From positions 71,616 through 135,615 of the forward strand of contig CALEZI010000127.1 in assembly GCA_937928755.1 (NCBI GenBank): a DNA stretch of 64,000 nucleotides, given 5' to 3'. The translations under genes and the position numbers were made by a program. The DNA comes from an uncultured Rhodanobacteraceae bacterium (GTDB taxonomy: Bacteria; Pseudomonadota; Gammaproteobacteria; Xanthomonadales; SZUA-5). Positions 55,271 through 64,000 of the stretch are shown here, one piece after another; the stretch's first letter is position 1, and every line of letters starts with the position of its first letter. Below the pieces are notes generated by a model. That model saw only the letters and a list, made by a program, of their open reading frames with translations. It ran no database searches and had not been told where the DNA came from.

Positions 55271-55423
55271 ATGCTCGACATCCTGCGTGAACTCTGGTCT
55301 TTCCTGCGCGTGCGCAAGAAATACTGGTTGATGCCGATCGTGCTGGTGCTGGTAGCGATCGGCGGCATCCTGGTGGCGGTCAAGGGCTCGGTGATCGCGC
55401 CATTCATCTACACGCTGTTTTGA
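55271..55423 (+). CDS. DUF5989 family small membrane protein
   Basis: 50 residues: MLDILRELWSFLRVRKKYWL, then one hydrophobic helix (MPIVLVLVAIGGILVAV) and a short end FIYTLF. This arrangement matches DUF5989 proteins, often found near carbamoyltransferase/SGNH-hydrolase glycan genes; those partners are not here. A TATACT box lies at 55237-55242. The GFA-family gene begins 3 bases after the stop. Confidence 0.82.
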   Translation: MLDILRELWSFLRVRKKYWLMPIVLVLVAIGGILVAVKGSVIAPFIYTLF

Positions 55424-55425
55424 CC

Positions 55426-55821
55426 ATGGCGGATTTCGTCAATCACGGCGAGCACGCGTACACGGGTGGCTGTCATTGCGGGGCCGTGCGCTTCCGATTC
55501 TTCGGCCCGGAAAAGCTCGACGTGCTCGAGTGCAACTGCTCGATCTGCGCCATGACCGGTTATCTGCACGTGACCGTGCCGCATGCGGCATTCACGCTGC
55601 TGACGTCGGCCGATGCCCTGACCGATTACCGCTTCGGCACCGGCGCCGCGGCCCATTTGTTCTGCAAGGTCTGCGGCATCAAGAGCTACTACCAGCCGCG
55701 CTCGCATCCGGATTGCTGGAGCGTCAATCTGCGCTGCATCGAGGGCGGCGCCGAGCATGTTGGCCAGATCGAGCGTTTCGATGGACGGCATTGGGAACAG
55801 GCGGCGGCGAAGCTGGGGTAG
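55426..55821 (+). CDS. GFA/CENP-V-type zinc-binding protein
   Basis: 131 residues with the GFA cysteine pattern GGCHCGAVRF, CNCSIC and FCKVCGIKSYY, expected to bind two zinc ions. Some members bind glutathione adducts such as S-hydroxymethylglutathione; substrate here is unknown. Probably co-transcribed with the DUF5989 gene. The TAG stop at 55819-55821 is part of a REPIN. Confidence 0.88.
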   Translation: MADFVNHGEHAYTGGCHCGAVRFRFFGPEKLDVLECNCSICAMTGYLHVTVPHAAFTLLTSADALTDYRFGTGAAAHLFCKVCGIKSYYQPRSHPDCWSVNLRCIEGGAEHVGQIERFDGRHWEQAAAKLG

Positions 55822-55908
55822 GAGCGACGCGTGCGTCGCGACCGTCGGCATGGGCGTCACGTCCATGGTCGGGGGCGTCGCTGGTCGCGACGTACGCGTC
55901 GCTCCTAC
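55818..55908. repeat. REPIN family 5 that supplies both stop codons of two convergent genes
   Basis: Starts GTAGGAGCGACGCGTGCGTC and ends GCGTCGCTCCTAC. Its left TAG ends the GFA gene (55819-55821) and its right TAG, read on the minus strand (55907-55905), ends the AttH-like gene. The two genes abut the element exactly. Confidence 0.92.
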
Positions 55909-57044
55909 AAGGCGGCTGGCGGGTAGCCGGTCAATTCCAGATATCCCTCGGCGGTTATCGGCTTGCCGTCGAGCTGCCCGCTGGCGTCGATAGCGCCTTC
56001 CCAATAACGCACGGTGCCATCGAATTCCTGATCGTCGCGCACCGGTGCAATGTCCAGCGACAGGTCGAGCGATTTCGACGACAGTGTCCAGCGCAACGGC
56101 CAGCGAACGCCGCTGCGCGGGCTGCTCCAGGCGCCGTTTGCGCGTACTTCGATATCAGCCTCGGCGAGCGTACGCACGCTACCGTCAGCCCCGATCAAGG
56201 TGCCCCGACGTGACGCCACGCTGCCATCCTGACGACGGATATTGAACAGCATCAACGCACTGCCATCGCTCAGCCGCAGCGAGAACCAGTCCCAGCCGAC
56301 TTGATCCGCAGCGAGCACACCCGAGGTCCATTCGTGGTCGTACCAGGCGTTGCCGGCAACCGGGAAGCGCTCGGCGCCGATCCACAGTTCGCCGCTGGCC
56401 GCCAGTTGCGGGTAGCTGTAATACGCCGACGCGCTGCCGCCTTCGGACTTCTGGCTGTAGCCCTGTTCGCCGTGCAGCACGGGTACGTCGACGCCGTCGA
56501 GCTCCAGGCGGTAGCCGAACTCGGCGCCGCCGCAGTGCAGTTGCATCGGCAGCGTCGCGACGTCCGTTGCGGCAGCGATGGAACAATCGCCGAGCCAGGC
56601 TCGAAATGGCGCTGCCTCGGCGCCAACCAGTCCGGCAGCGCCACGCGCCCATTGTTCGTCGAACAGGAATCGATCGCCGTCGATGTCGGTGATTGCCGCG
56701 TGCGCCAGATAGATTTGCCCGCTTTGCCAATCGTCGCGCATGGGCGCGTCCTCGGGTCGCAGCGCGTAGCGGAACAGCGCGAACTGCGCCCCGAAGCGGC
56801 GACCTTCGGCCGTCGCGAGGCGTGCAGTGACGTACCACCATTCGACCCGATGGCGCGGATGTGCGCCGTGATCGCGCGGGAATTCGAGCTGCAGCGGTGC
56901 GGTGATTTCCTCAAAACCGGCGCCTGGCTCGGAGCCGAGCGTGCGCGAGAGGGTGGGGCGCTCGGGTAGCGTCGTTGACTGTGGGGTGCAGGCGCACAGC
57001 AGCAGAGCGAGTCCCGTGACAGCCAGCCCGACAAATGCCCTCAC
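55905..57044 (-). CDS. AttH/CrtC-like lipocalin-fold lipoprotein
   Basis: 379 residues. A lipoprotein signal ends in LLLCAC (lipobox Cys near residue 18). The body matches the AttH/carotenoid-hydratase-like family: FPRDHGAHPRHRVEWWYVTARL, AHAAITDIDGDRF, GYSQKSEGGSASAYYSYP and NAWYDHEWTSG. These proteins occur with AttEFG-type ABC transporters, as here: the permease overlaps by 4 bases and the ATPase follows. Likely role is handling a lipophilic ligand at the membrane. The stop codon comes from a REPIN. Confidence 0.85.
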   Translation of the reverse strand: MRAFVGLAVTGLALLLCACTPQSTTLPERPTLSRTLGSEPGAGFEEITAPLQLEFPRDHGAHPRHRVEWWYVTARLATAEGRRFGAQFALFRYALRPEDAPMRDDWQSGQIYLAHAAITDIDGDRFLFDEQWARGAAGLVGAEAAPFRAWLGDCSIAAATDVATLPMQLHCGGAEFGYRLELDGVDVPVLHGEQGYSQKSEGGSASAYYSYPQLAASGELWIGAERFPVAGNAWYDHEWTSGVLAADQVGWDWFSLRLSDGSALMLFNIRRQDGSVASRRGTLIGADGSVRTLAEADIEVRANGAWSSPRSGVRWPLRWTLSSKSLDLSLDIAPVRDDQEFDGTVRYWEGAIDASGQLDGKPITAEGYLELTGYPPAAL

Positions 57045-59575
57045 AGCGGCGCCTCCCGCAACTGCTGGGCGAGGCTACTGTTGCGCTGCTGGCGCGCCGG
57101 CCAGGTGCCGGCGAGCATCGCGCTGACCACGGCAATGGCGATCGCGGCGAGCAACTGGTCGAGGGGCAACTGCAACTGCATGCTCCAGCCGAAGGAGCGG
57201 CGATTGATCACCTCGATCAGCAGCACCGCCAGACCGATACCGAGCGGCAGAGCCAGCAATCCGGCGATCAAGCCGAGCAGGCTGGCTTGGAGCCACTGCA
57301 GGCGCAGCAGTTTGCCGCTGGCCAGACCAAGACTACGCAGCAGCGCGAACTCGCGGCGGCGCTCGATGGCCAGCGCCGACAGTGCGCCGATCACGGCCAC
57401 CACTGCGATCAGTCCCGCCAACAAGCGCAGCAAATCCGTCACCGCAAAAGTGCGGGCGAAGATCGCCAATGTGCGTTCGCGGATCTCCGCGGCGGACACC
57501 ATCTGCACGCCGGGTTGGCTTTCGACCTGTGCCTGAAGTGCGGCGACGATGGCTGGCACATTCTCCGGCGCCGCGTAGATGCCGATGGCGCCGACGCGCG
57601 AGTCGCCGAAAAGCCGCTGGTAGTGCGCCAGGTCGAGCGTCACGGCACCTTGCGAACTGGCATAGTCGCGATAGACCGCGGCAATGCGCACGGGGGTCGG
57701 GCCAGCGGCGGCGGGCAGACTCAAGGTGTTGCCAGGCGCCAGTTTCAGGCGCGTCGCCAGCGGCTCGCTGATCACCGCGTCGCCGGCCGCAAGCGCGTCC
57801 CAGATGCTCGCCTCGTCGACGGCAATGAAGTCGAAGCTGTCGCGCCCAGCCAGCGGCAGGTCGAGGCCGATGACGCTGATCGGTCCGCTGTCGAGCAGGC
57901 GCTGGCTGCGCCGCGTCTGGCCGATCGTTTCGACGCCCGGCAGCGCGCGCGCCGCTTCGATCAACTCCGGTGCAAGCGCGCTGCGCCCGGACGACGAGAT
58001 GTAGACATCGGCCTGCAGGCTGCGCTCGATCCACTCGGACACCGCGCTGCGGAAACTGTGGATCATGCTGCTCATGCCGATCACGGTGGCGATCGCCAGG
58101 CACAGGGCGGCCAGCGCAATGCCGGTGCGACCGAGACCGCGGCGAGTGCCGGCCAGCAGCCACAGCGGCAGCACGGGGCCATCGCGGAAATTCCGTTCGA
58201 GGCCACGAAGCAGCATCCACGCGAGCCACGGCACCACGCCCAGGCACGCCAGCAGGCAGACAAACAGCGCGCTGAATGCGGTCACCAGGTTATCGGGGCC
58301 GAGCTTCAGCGCCAGCGCACCGAGGCCGAACAGCAGCAGTGAGGGCAGTGCGAGCGCGCGAATCCGCTGCGCTGCGGGATCGCCGTCGGACGGGTTCCGG
58401 CGTGTACGCCCGAGCGCCTGCATCGCGGTCTGCGTCAGCACTTCGTACAGCGGCAGCAAGACCGCCAGCAGCGAGCCGCCGATCGAGAGCAGCAGCGCCT
58501 TGACCAGCAGCATCGGGGCGATCGACAGGCCGCCTGCAGCTCCACGGCCATAGAGATCGGCGTAGGTCACGCCAATGCCCACCAGCAAGACCCGACCGAG
58601 CAGGATTCCGAGCGCAATGCCGAGCAGGCCGGCGATCAGGCCGACCAGCGCCGCTTCGCCCAGCAACAGCGCGGACAGCGTGCGCCGATCGACGCCGATC
58701 GCACGCCACAGGCCGATCACCGGGCCGCGGCGCAGGGTCAGGAAACTCAGCGTCTGGAACACCACGAACAGGCCCACCAGCAGCGCGAGCAGGCTGAGCG
58801 CCTTCAGATTGATCTCGAAGGCGCGGCTCATCAGCGCCAGATCGCGATCCTGCTCGGCGGTCGCCAGCAGGCGCAGACCGAGCGGCAGCGTTCCCGCCAG
58901 CTGCATCGCGGTGGCGCTGTCGAGCACCAGGTCGATGCGGCTGTAACCGTCGGAATCCAGCGCGCGTTGCGCTGCGGCGATATCGAGCACGACCCATCCA
59001 TCCGTGGACGATGGCAACACGCCGTCAGGCAACAAGCCGCGCACGACGATTTCGAACGGGCGTCCGTCGACCGCGAGCCGGAGGCGATCGCCGACGTCCA
59101 GCTGCAGCCGCCGAGCCAGTTTTCCCGGCAGAAGCGCGCCGTCGGCGTCGCCGATCAGCGTGGGATAGCCACGTTCGGCAGCGTCAACGGGGACGCTGGT
59201 GCCGCTGGCCAGCCATGGGCGCAGTTGCGCTTCGCTCAGCGGGTCGATGCCGAACAGGCGCAGTCGCGTATTGCTGGCGCCATGGACGGCTTCGATATCG
59301 ATCACCGGCGCGCTCGTTCGCACGCCGCGGCGACGCAGTTCGGCCAGCAATGCGCCCGGCACCGGCGCGCCGTCGCTGACGATCTGGTGGGTCGCCGATC
59401 CCGACAAGGCGCGGCGCGCGTCGGTGAAGGCCGAGCGTGCGCTGTCGATCGACAGGTCGATGGCGACCACCACGGCGACGCTGAGACTCAACGCCAGCAA
59501 CATCAGCAGCGCCTGGCCCGGGGCGCGTCGGTGGGCGTTGATCAGCGCGTGCAGCAACCGGGGCAGGGCGTTCAT
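57041..59575 (-). CDS. ABC transporter permease, FtsX/MacB superfamily, two FtsX domains
   Basis: 844 residues with an N-terminal helix (about 18-40), a periplasmic domain, three helices around residues 255-370, a middle pair of helices (about 410-450), another helix near 480, a second periplasmic domain and three C-terminal helices (about 720-830). This is the fused two-FtsX layout of the YbbP/AttFG type. Such transporters move lipids or lipoproteins out of the inner membrane rather than importing solutes. It overlaps the AttH-like gene by 4 bases. Confidence 0.88.
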   Translation of the reverse strand: MNALPRLLHALINAHRRAPGQALLMLLALSLSVAVVVAIDLSIDSARSAFTDARRALSGSATHQIVSDGAPVPGALLAELRRRGVRTSAPVIDIEAVHGASNTRLRLFGIDPLSEAQLRPWLASGTSVPVDAAERGYPTLIGDADGALLPGKLARRLQLDVGDRLRLAVDGRPFEIVVRGLLPDGVLPSSTDGWVVLDIAAAQRALDSDGYSRIDLVLDSATAMQLAGTLPLGLRLLATAEQDRDLALMSRAFEINLKALSLLALLVGLFVVFQTLSFLTLRRGPVIGLWRAIGVDRRTLSALLLGEAALVGLIAGLLGIALGILLGRVLLVGIGVTYADLYGRGAAGGLSIAPMLLVKALLLSIGGSLLAVLLPLYEVLTQTAMQALGRTRRNPSDGDPAAQRIRALALPSLLLFGLGALALKLGPDNLVTAFSALFVCLLACLGVVPWLAWMLLRGLERNFRDGPVLPLWLLAGTRRGLGRTGIALAALCLAIATVIGMSSMIHSFRSAVSEWIERSLQADVYISSSGRSALAPELIEAARALPGVETIGQTRRSQRLLDSGPISVIGLDLPLAGRDSFDFIAVDEASIWDALAAGDAVISEPLATRLKLAPGNTLSLPAAAGPTPVRIAAVYRDYASSQGAVTLDLAHYQRLFGDSRVGAIGIYAAPENVPAIVAALQAQVESQPGVQMVSAAEIRERTLAIFARTFAVTDLLRLLAGLIAVVAVIGALSALAIERRREFALLRSLGLASGKLLRLQWLQASLLGLIAGLLALPLGIGLAVLLIEVINRRSFGWSMQLQLPLDQLLAAIAIAVVSAMLAGTWPARQQRNSSLAQQLREAPL

Positions 59576-59600
59576 TTGTCCGGATGCTTGCTTCGATGCA

Positions 59601-59667
59601 AGTCACGTTGGCCGCACAGCGGCGAGATTCGCGTCACGTAGGCCGCTGCGCGGCCAACATGACCTAC
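59601..59667. repeat. Diverged REPIN family 1 inside the ABC operon
   Basis: AGTCACGTTGGCCGC ... GCGGCCAACATGACCTAC with an inner inverted pair. It sits in the 109-base gap between the ATPase and permease genes. Confidence 0.75.
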
Positions 59668-59684
59668 CTCAAGCAGGGGTGCGC

Positions 59685-60344
59685 TCACGCGTCCACCAGT
59701 CGCCCGGACTCGATGCGCAGCAGCCGATCGGCCTGGCCCATGACCTCCTGCGCATGCGTGGCGATCACCAGACTGGCACCGCGTTCGCGACAGGCGCCGA
59801 TCAGCAGGCGCATCACGGCGGCGGCATTGTCGGCATCCAGGCTGCCGGTCGGTTCATCGGCGAGCAGCACGGTCGGCTTGTGCACCAGCGCGCGGGCTAC
59901 CGCGACGCGCTGCTGCTGGCCACCGGAAAGCTGGTCGGCATAGCGCTCGGACAACTCTGAAAGATCCAGCCGCGCAAGCATCGCGATGGCCTCGACCCGC
60001 GCCTCGCGCGCTGTCATGCCATTGAGTTCCAGCGGCAGCCGCAGATTGTCGAGCGCCGTCAGCGACGGCACCAGGTTGTAGCTCTGGAACACCAACCCCA
60101 GATGCTGGCCCCGAAAGGCGGTGCGCCGATCCTCGTCGAGCGCGGTCAGGTCGATCTCGTCGTAGCGCACATGGCCGGCATCCGGCGCATCGATGCCGGC
60201 GAGCAGATGCAGCAGGGTCGACTTGCCGGCGCCGCTGCGGCCGACCAGAGCGACGCACTCGCCCGGCGCGATGCCGAGATCGACGCCGTCGAGGACGCGC
60301 GTGGTGCCGAAGGAGCGGGTCAGGCCGGTGATCTGGATGTTCAT
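59685..60344 (-). CDS. ABC transporter ATP-binding protein (LolD/MacB/AttE type)
   Basis: 219 residues with Walker A GRSGAGKST, Q-loop VFQSYNLVPSL, signature LSGGQQQR, Walker B VLLADEPTGSLD and the switch His in VIATHAQEV. Class matches MacB/LolD ATPases that pair with FtsX-type permeases. First gene of the operon ATPase-permease-AttH. Confidence 0.92.
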   Translation of the reverse strand: MNIQITGLTRSFGTTRVLDGVDLGIAPGECVALVGRSGAGKSTLLHLLAGIDAPDAGHVRYDEIDLTALDEDRRTAFRGQHLGLVFQSYNLVPSLTALDNLRLPLELNGMTAREARVEAIAMLARLDLSELSERYADQLSGGQQQRVAVARALVHKPTVLLADEPTGSLDADNAAAVMRLLIGACRERGASLVIATHAQEVMGQADRLLRIESGRLVDA

Positions 60345-60380
60345 TGAACGCGGGTGCGCCGGAAACGTGATTCGATAGGC

Positions 60381-60477
60381 TTGGAGCGGGATGGTCCCGC
60401 GAGCTCTTGCTTCACCTGTGGGAGCGGGTTCACCCCGCGAGCTCTTGATCTACAGCTCGCGGGATAAACTCGCTATC
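60381..60477 (+). repeat. Cluster of REP family 3 upstream of the ABC operon
   Basis: GGAGCGGGATGGTCCCGC at 60383, TGTGGGAGCGGGTTCACC at 60417 and an inverted partner ending about 60477. The 436-base gap 60345-60780 also holds a copy of element A; no gene is seen. Confidence 0.8.
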
Positions 60478-60540
60478 ACCGACATATTGTAACAACTTGA
60501 ATTGTATACATTTTTACCGTAAAGCCAACGACCCTGTGAT

Positions 60541-60729
60541 TGGGGACGCAAAGGGCGCAAAGAAAACAGCAGACGCCAGCGGCCATTCATGCAGTCCTGG
60601 CTGTTGATCTCCTTTGCGTCCTTTGCGTCCCTTTGCGTCCTTTGCGTCCAGAAATACAGTCCGCATTCTTGCGACACCCACTGTTCGATGCGCGAATAAG
60701 CGCACCGCTAAGGCAACCGGGACTCCCAC
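60541..60729 (-). repeat. Palindromic element A, copy 5, with inverted head
   Basis: Left arm GGGGACGCAAAGGGCGCAAAG and right arm with four tandem CTTTGCGTCC words (60611-60650). The inverted head (GTTCGATGCGCGAATAAGCG) lies at 60683-60729. The right arm has one more 10-base unit than other copies, so the arms are unequal. Confidence 0.82.
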
Positions 60730-60780
60730 AGGGAAGCGAGGCCAGGGATCGCGGGCGGAGCTCACTCCGGGACGCAGCAG

Positions 60781-61536
60781 TCAGCCTTTGCTGCGCAAGC
60801 GCGCCACCAACGCCTGCAGCACCGCCTGCGTCTCCTCATGGAACCAGCCGTCGATGAACTCTTCGACCTGCATCTGACCCGGATCCTGGTAAATCGCGCG
60901 CAGGTCGGCGCGCGCGGATTCGCGGTTGATGCGCATCGCTCGGCGCGGCAGGCCGAGGTGAAACCGGCACCACTCGAGCGCACGCGGGATCACCTGCTCC
61001 GGCGCGACCAGCTCGTCGACCAGACCGACCTTGAGCGCCGCCGCGCTGTCGATCATGTTGCCGGCGACGATATGGCGTTCGGCCTGATGCGGCCCGAGCA
61101 GTCGCTGCAGCGAGCCCAGGATCGCGCGCGGCAGCGCCAGGCCGACCTGGGTTTCGTTGAGGCCGAGCTTGAATGGGCCTTCTGCCATGACGCGGTAGTC
61201 GCAGTTGAGCGCCACCACGGTGCCGCCGGCCGGGCTGTGGCCGGTGATCGCTGCAACCGTCGGGATCGGCGAGCAGGCGATGGCACTCAGCAAACCAAAA
61301 AAATCTTTCCACATCGCCAGCATGCCGGCGCGATCGAGTTTGAGCAGCGCGGGCACATCGAGGCCGGCACTGAACAATCCCGGCCCTGCCGAAATCACCA
61401 ACGCACGGGCACCGCCATCCGGCGCTGCGGAAATCGACTGGCGCAGCGCCGCAATCAGTTCCGGCGAAAGCGCGTTGACCGGCGGACGCGCGAGGCGAAT
61501 TTCGAGGATATCGTCGTGGCTGAAATGTTCGAGCAT
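60781..61536 (-). CDS. Enoyl-CoA hydratase/isomerase family protein, delta3-delta2-enoyl-CoA isomerase-like
   Basis: 251 residues. Crotonase-fold oxyanion-hole segments are FSAGLDVPAL and GHSPAGGTVVALNCDYRVMA. The segment GLNETQVGLALPRAI resembles mitochondrial enoyl-CoA isomerase (ECI1) more than hydratases, including its catalytic Glu. It probably moves the double bond during oxidation of unsaturated fatty acids. A start at 61536 fits the family; 61572 is an alternative with no better ribosome site. Confidence 0.83.
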   Translation of the reverse strand: MLEHFSHDDILEIRLARPPVNALSPELIAALRQSISAAPDGGARALVISAGPGLFSAGLDVPALLKLDRAGMLAMWKDFFGLLSAIACSPIPTVAAITGHSPAGGTVVALNCDYRVMAEGPFKLGLNETQVGLALPRAILGSLQRLLGPHQAERHIVAGNMIDSAAALKVGLVDELVAPEQVIPRALEWCRFHLGLPRRAMRINRESARADLRAIYQDPGQMQVEEFIDGWFHEETQAVLQALVARLRSKG

Positions 61537-61612
61537 GAGGGCACTGGGTGGCGGGTTCAGGTGGCCGAACATAACATCGGCAAGATGACGACTGACTCAA
61601 CCGAGGAATTCC

Positions 61613-62080
61613 ATGAAGCTGAACTTGTTTGCCGTGGCGATGTTGATGGCAGGCGCGCAGGCACAGGCCTGTGGTGAATTGACGATCGCCGATGCCTGGG
61701 TACGCCTGGCGCCGCCGAATGCACCGGTGATGGCCGGCTACCTGACCATGTCGAATGCCGGAGTTGATCCGGTGCTGGTGACCGGCGGCAGTTCCGATGC
61801 GTTCGAGCGTGTGGAACTGCATGACATGACTCATGAAGACGGCGTCATGAAGATGCGCAAGCTGGATCAGATCGAAGTCAAGGTTGGGGATGCCGTGGCG
61901 CTGGCGCCGGGTGGGATGCATCTGATGCTTATCGGCCCGAAACGCGCGTTTGCGGTCGGCGACAGTGTCGACGTGTCGCTGCAACTGTGCGCCGAGACCG
62001 ACAAGGTGGTGAGCTTTGTGGTGCGCGAGGCGACGCCGGAGGCGGCTTCGGGACACGATGGGCATCAGCATCACCATTGA
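61613..62080 (+). CDS. PCuAC family periplasmic copper chaperone
   Basis: 155 residues with a signal peptide (ending AQA), and the copper motif VELHDMTHEDGVMKM ... PGGMHLMLIG (His/Met ligands). A His-rich tail (GHDGHQHHH) may add copper capacity. PCuAC proteins deliver Cu(I) to cytochrome c oxidase. No Sco partner is in the window. It is divergent from the isomerase gene. Confidence 0.92.
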   Translation: MKLNLFAVAMLMAGAQAQACGELTIADAWVRLAPPNAPVMAGYLTMSNAGVDPVLVTGGSSDAFERVELHDMTHEDGVMKMRKLDQIEVKVGDAVALAPGGMHLMLIGPKRAFAVGDSVDVSLQLCAETDKVVSFVVREATPEAASGHDGHQHHH

Positions 62081-62204
62081 TCCGGGCAAACACTCGCGCC
62101 CACGGACGGGCCGACACCTGCGCCAGCGTGCTGGACTCGTGACCGCACTTCGCGCCGCGAGGTCGCTCACGCCAGACATGCCACAAGTTATTGAAAAAAT
62201 GGAT

Positions 62205-62380
62205 GTATCCGCAAAGGACGCAAAGAACGCAAAGGAATGCGAAGCCAGCAGGACATCAACTCATCGGCTCTTGGCTTTCTTTGCGTCCTTTGCGTCCTTT
62301 GCGGACAAGAAAGCAGTCCGCATGTTCGCCGCCAGTTCGATGCACGAATCAGCGCACCGACAGGGGCGACCCGGACTCTC
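62205..62380 (-). repeat. Palindromic element A, copy 6, with inverted head
   Basis: Left arm GTATCCGCAAAGGACGCAAA, right arm ending CCTTTGCGGACAA at 62309, inverted head GTTCGATGCACGAATCAGCG at 62334-62380. The left flank (CAAGTTATTGAAAAAATGGA) matches that of copy 1. It fills most of the 353-base gap before radA. Confidence 0.85.
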
Positions 62381-62433
62381 GCGGGCGCGCATGCGATGCT
62401 ATCCGGCTGTTATCGGCTGCGACACCAACGACC

Positions 62434-63810
62434 ATGAGCACGCCCAAGGCGAAAACCCGCTACGTTTGCTCCGAATGCGGCGGTACTGCACCCAAGTGGG
62501 CGGGGCAGTGCGGCGACTGCGGAGCCTGGAACAGTCTGACCGAAGAACTCGCGGTGGGCAGCGGTCCGGGTGCGCGGCGAGGTGGTTACGCCGGGACGGC
62601 CAGCGCAGGTGATGTCGCTGATCTGGGCAGCGTCGCGACGGAACTCGAAGTGCGCATGGACACCGGTATGTCCGAGCTCAATCGCGTGCTCGGTGGCGGC
62701 CTGGTGTCGGGCTCGGTGGTGCTGGTCGGCGGCGATCCCGGCATCGGCAAGTCGACGCTGCTGCTGCAGGTGCACGCCAGCCTGCAGGGCAAGGCAGCGG
62801 TCATCTACGTCAGCGGCGAGGAGTCGCTGGGGCAGATTGCCCAGCGCGCGCGGCGTCTGCAGGTCGAAGTTGCCGGGCTGCGCTGCCAGGCCGAAACCAA
62901 TGTCGAACGCATCCTCGCCACCGCGGTCAAGGAAAAGCCCGCAGTCCTGATCATCGATTCGATCCAGACGTTGTGGCTGCCGGAACTCACATCGGCGCCC
63001 GGCTCGGTGTCGCAGGTGCGCGAGTGCGCGGCGCGGCTGGTGCGCTATGCAAAAGAGCAGGGCGTCAGCGTGTTCCTGATCGGCCACGTGACCAAGGAAG
63101 GCGGCATCGCCGGCCCGCGCGTGCTCGAGCACATGGTCGATGCGGTGCTCTACTTCGAGGGCGAGGCGGGCAGTCGTTTCCGCATTCTGCGCGCGCTGAA
63201 GAACCGTTTTGGCGCAGTCAACGAATTGGGCGTGTTCGCGATGACCGACCGCGGGCTGCGCGAGGTCCCGAACCCGTCGGCCATTTTCCTGTCGGCACAG
63301 GTGGAACGTGGTCCCGGCAGCATCGTCATGGTCACGCGCGAAGGCACGCGACCGCTGCTGGTCGAGGTGCAGGCGCTGGTCGACCAGAGTCCGCTGGCGA
63401 ATCCGCGCCGGGTCGCGGTCGGCTACGAAAGCAATCGACTGGCCTTGCTGCTGGCGGTCGCCCACCGCCACGGTGGTGTGGCGATCTACGACCAGGACGT
63501 GTTCGTGAATATTGTCGGCGGCATCCGCGTCAGCGAAACTGCGGCCGATCTGCCGGTGCTGCTCGCGGTGCATTCGAGCTTCCGCAACCGCACGCTGGGT
63601 ACACACACACTGGCGTTTGGCGAGGTCGGTCTGGCCGGCGAGATCCGGCCGATTCCGAATGGAGAGGAGCGCCTGCGCGAGGCCGCGCACCACGGCTTCA
63701 AGCGCGCCATCGTGCCGATGGCGAACAAGCCGAAGAAGGGCTTGGTCGGGGAGATGCAGGTGGTGGGTGCGGCGACCCTGGCCGAGGCGCTGGACGCGGC
63801 AGCGGAGTAG
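62434..63810 (+). CDS. radA: DNA repair protein RadA
   Basis: 458 residues. Zinc finger CSECGGTAPKWAGQCGDC at residues about 12-29, RecA-like ATPase with GGDPGIGKSTLL and ISGEES-type YVSGEESLGQI, the RadA motif KNRFG, and a C-terminal Lon-protease-like domain. RadA is a branch-migration helicase in recombinational repair. The ATG at 62434 is the first that gives the standard N-terminus; longer in-frame sequence passes through repeat element A. Confidence 0.95.
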   Translation: MSTPKAKTRYVCSECGGTAPKWAGQCGDCGAWNSLTEELAVGSGPGARRGGYAGTASAGDVADLGSVATELEVRMDTGMSELNRVLGGGLVSGSVVLVGGDPGIGKSTLLLQVHASLQGKAAVIYVSGEESLGQIAQRARRLQVEVAGLRCQAETNVERILATAVKEKPAVLIIDSIQTLWLPELTSAPGSVSQVRECAARLVRYAKEQGVSVFLIGHVTKEGGIAGPRVLEHMVDAVLYFEGEAGSRFRILRALKNRFGAVNELGVFAMTDRGLREVPNPSAIFLSAQVERGPGSIVMVTREGTRPLLVEVQALVDQSPLANPRRVAVGYESNRLALLLAVAHRHGGVAIYDQDVFVNIVGGIRVSETAADLPVLLAVHSSFRNRTLGTHTLAFGEVGLAGEIRPIPNGEERLREAAHHGFKRAIVPMANKPKKGLVGEMQVVGAATLAEALDAAAE

Positions 63811-64000
63811 GCTTGCCGTGGGAACGCGATGCGCCAGCCGTAGGCTCACCGTGACACGGGCGGCGGATTCTTCGCCTGCGGCGAAGGATCCACCCTTGTA
63901 TGTTGCTTTTCATGGTCTCTTCGCTCTTTCGCTCTAGACAATCTGCTTGTCTGCCTTGGCGCAGAGAGAGACTCTTTTGGCTGCCTTCTGGCTTGATCGC
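63811..64000. other. Non-coding sequence after radA
   Basis: No gene is supported. A small hairpin (TCTTCGCC-TGC-GGCGAAGGA near 63867-63890) follows the radA stop but lacks a T run, so terminator function is doubtful. Confidence 0.4.

Noticed and set aside
62191..62433. Longer start for radA
   Set aside because: The upstream part is encoded by palindromic element A. The zinc finger begins a few residues after the ATG at 62434, as in other RadA proteins.

Overview
The window is high-GC gammaproteobacterial chromosome. It most resembles the Xanthomonadales/Rhodanobacteraceae-Lysobacter-like lineages: it has a regulatory PTS block in the order hprK-rapZ-EIIA(Man)-HPr-EI, an Oar-type TonB-dependent receptor, a secreted protein ending in a '...LFANGFE' tail, and many REP palindromes that begin GTAG or GGAG. 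This is inference from gene content and style; no rRNA is present to confirm it.

Layout. 1-3627: regulatory PTS. 3704-7985: mixed housekeeping genes (DUF4256, an ACMSD-type decarboxylase, monothiol glutaredoxin, a degenerate SDR, MarC, a flavodoxin-like protein). 8236-11433: Oar-like outer-membrane receptor. 12023-14671: a double cNMP-binding/rhodanese protein and the nucleosidase PpnN, then tRNA-Asn. 14875-20158: SLC13 transporter, a secreted duplicated-domain protein and a Ser/Thr kinase with TPRs. 20215-28405: an electron-transfer region with an MtrB/PioB-type porin, a DmsE/MtrA-type decaheme cytochrome, a monoheme cytochrome, a cytochrome b, a membrane-anchored nonaheme cytochrome and a UbiA-family prenyltransferase. 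28585-33029: a tight glycan-type operon (GT2, AsnB-like, two methyltransferases). 33899-46730: a complete Hyb-type [NiFe]-hydrogenase locus (hupE, cytochrome c, hybOABCD, hypC, hybE, hypA, hupK, hypB, hypF) without hypD or hypE. 47332-50489: DUF2237 and aconitase. 50869-55014: large secreted beta-helix protein. 55271-63810: small genes, an AttEFGH-like ABC/lipocalin system, enoyl-CoA isomerase, PCuAC copper chaperone and RadA.

How the parts may work together. Four TTGA-N6-TCAA palindromes (FNR/ANR-type) lie upstream of the decaheme/porin pair, the monoheme cytochrome, the nonaheme/cytochrome-b pair and the hydrogenase operon. With the quinone-linked hydrogenase subunits HybA/HybB and a porin-cytochrome complex close by, this suggests a co-regulated low-oxygen module that couples H2 to the quinone pool and to electron transfer across the outer membrane. 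The coupling and its direction are inferred.

The second striking feature is repeat content. At least five REP/REPIN families, a long palindromic element built on CTTTGCGTCC, a 45-bp tandem array and a 165-bp MITE-like inverted repeat fill nearly every gap in the last third of the window. Several elements supply the stop codons or C-terminal codons of neighbouring genes. A shared ~48-bp 'head' beginning near GTGAGAG is joined to different palindromic bodies, which looks like a modular repeat family.
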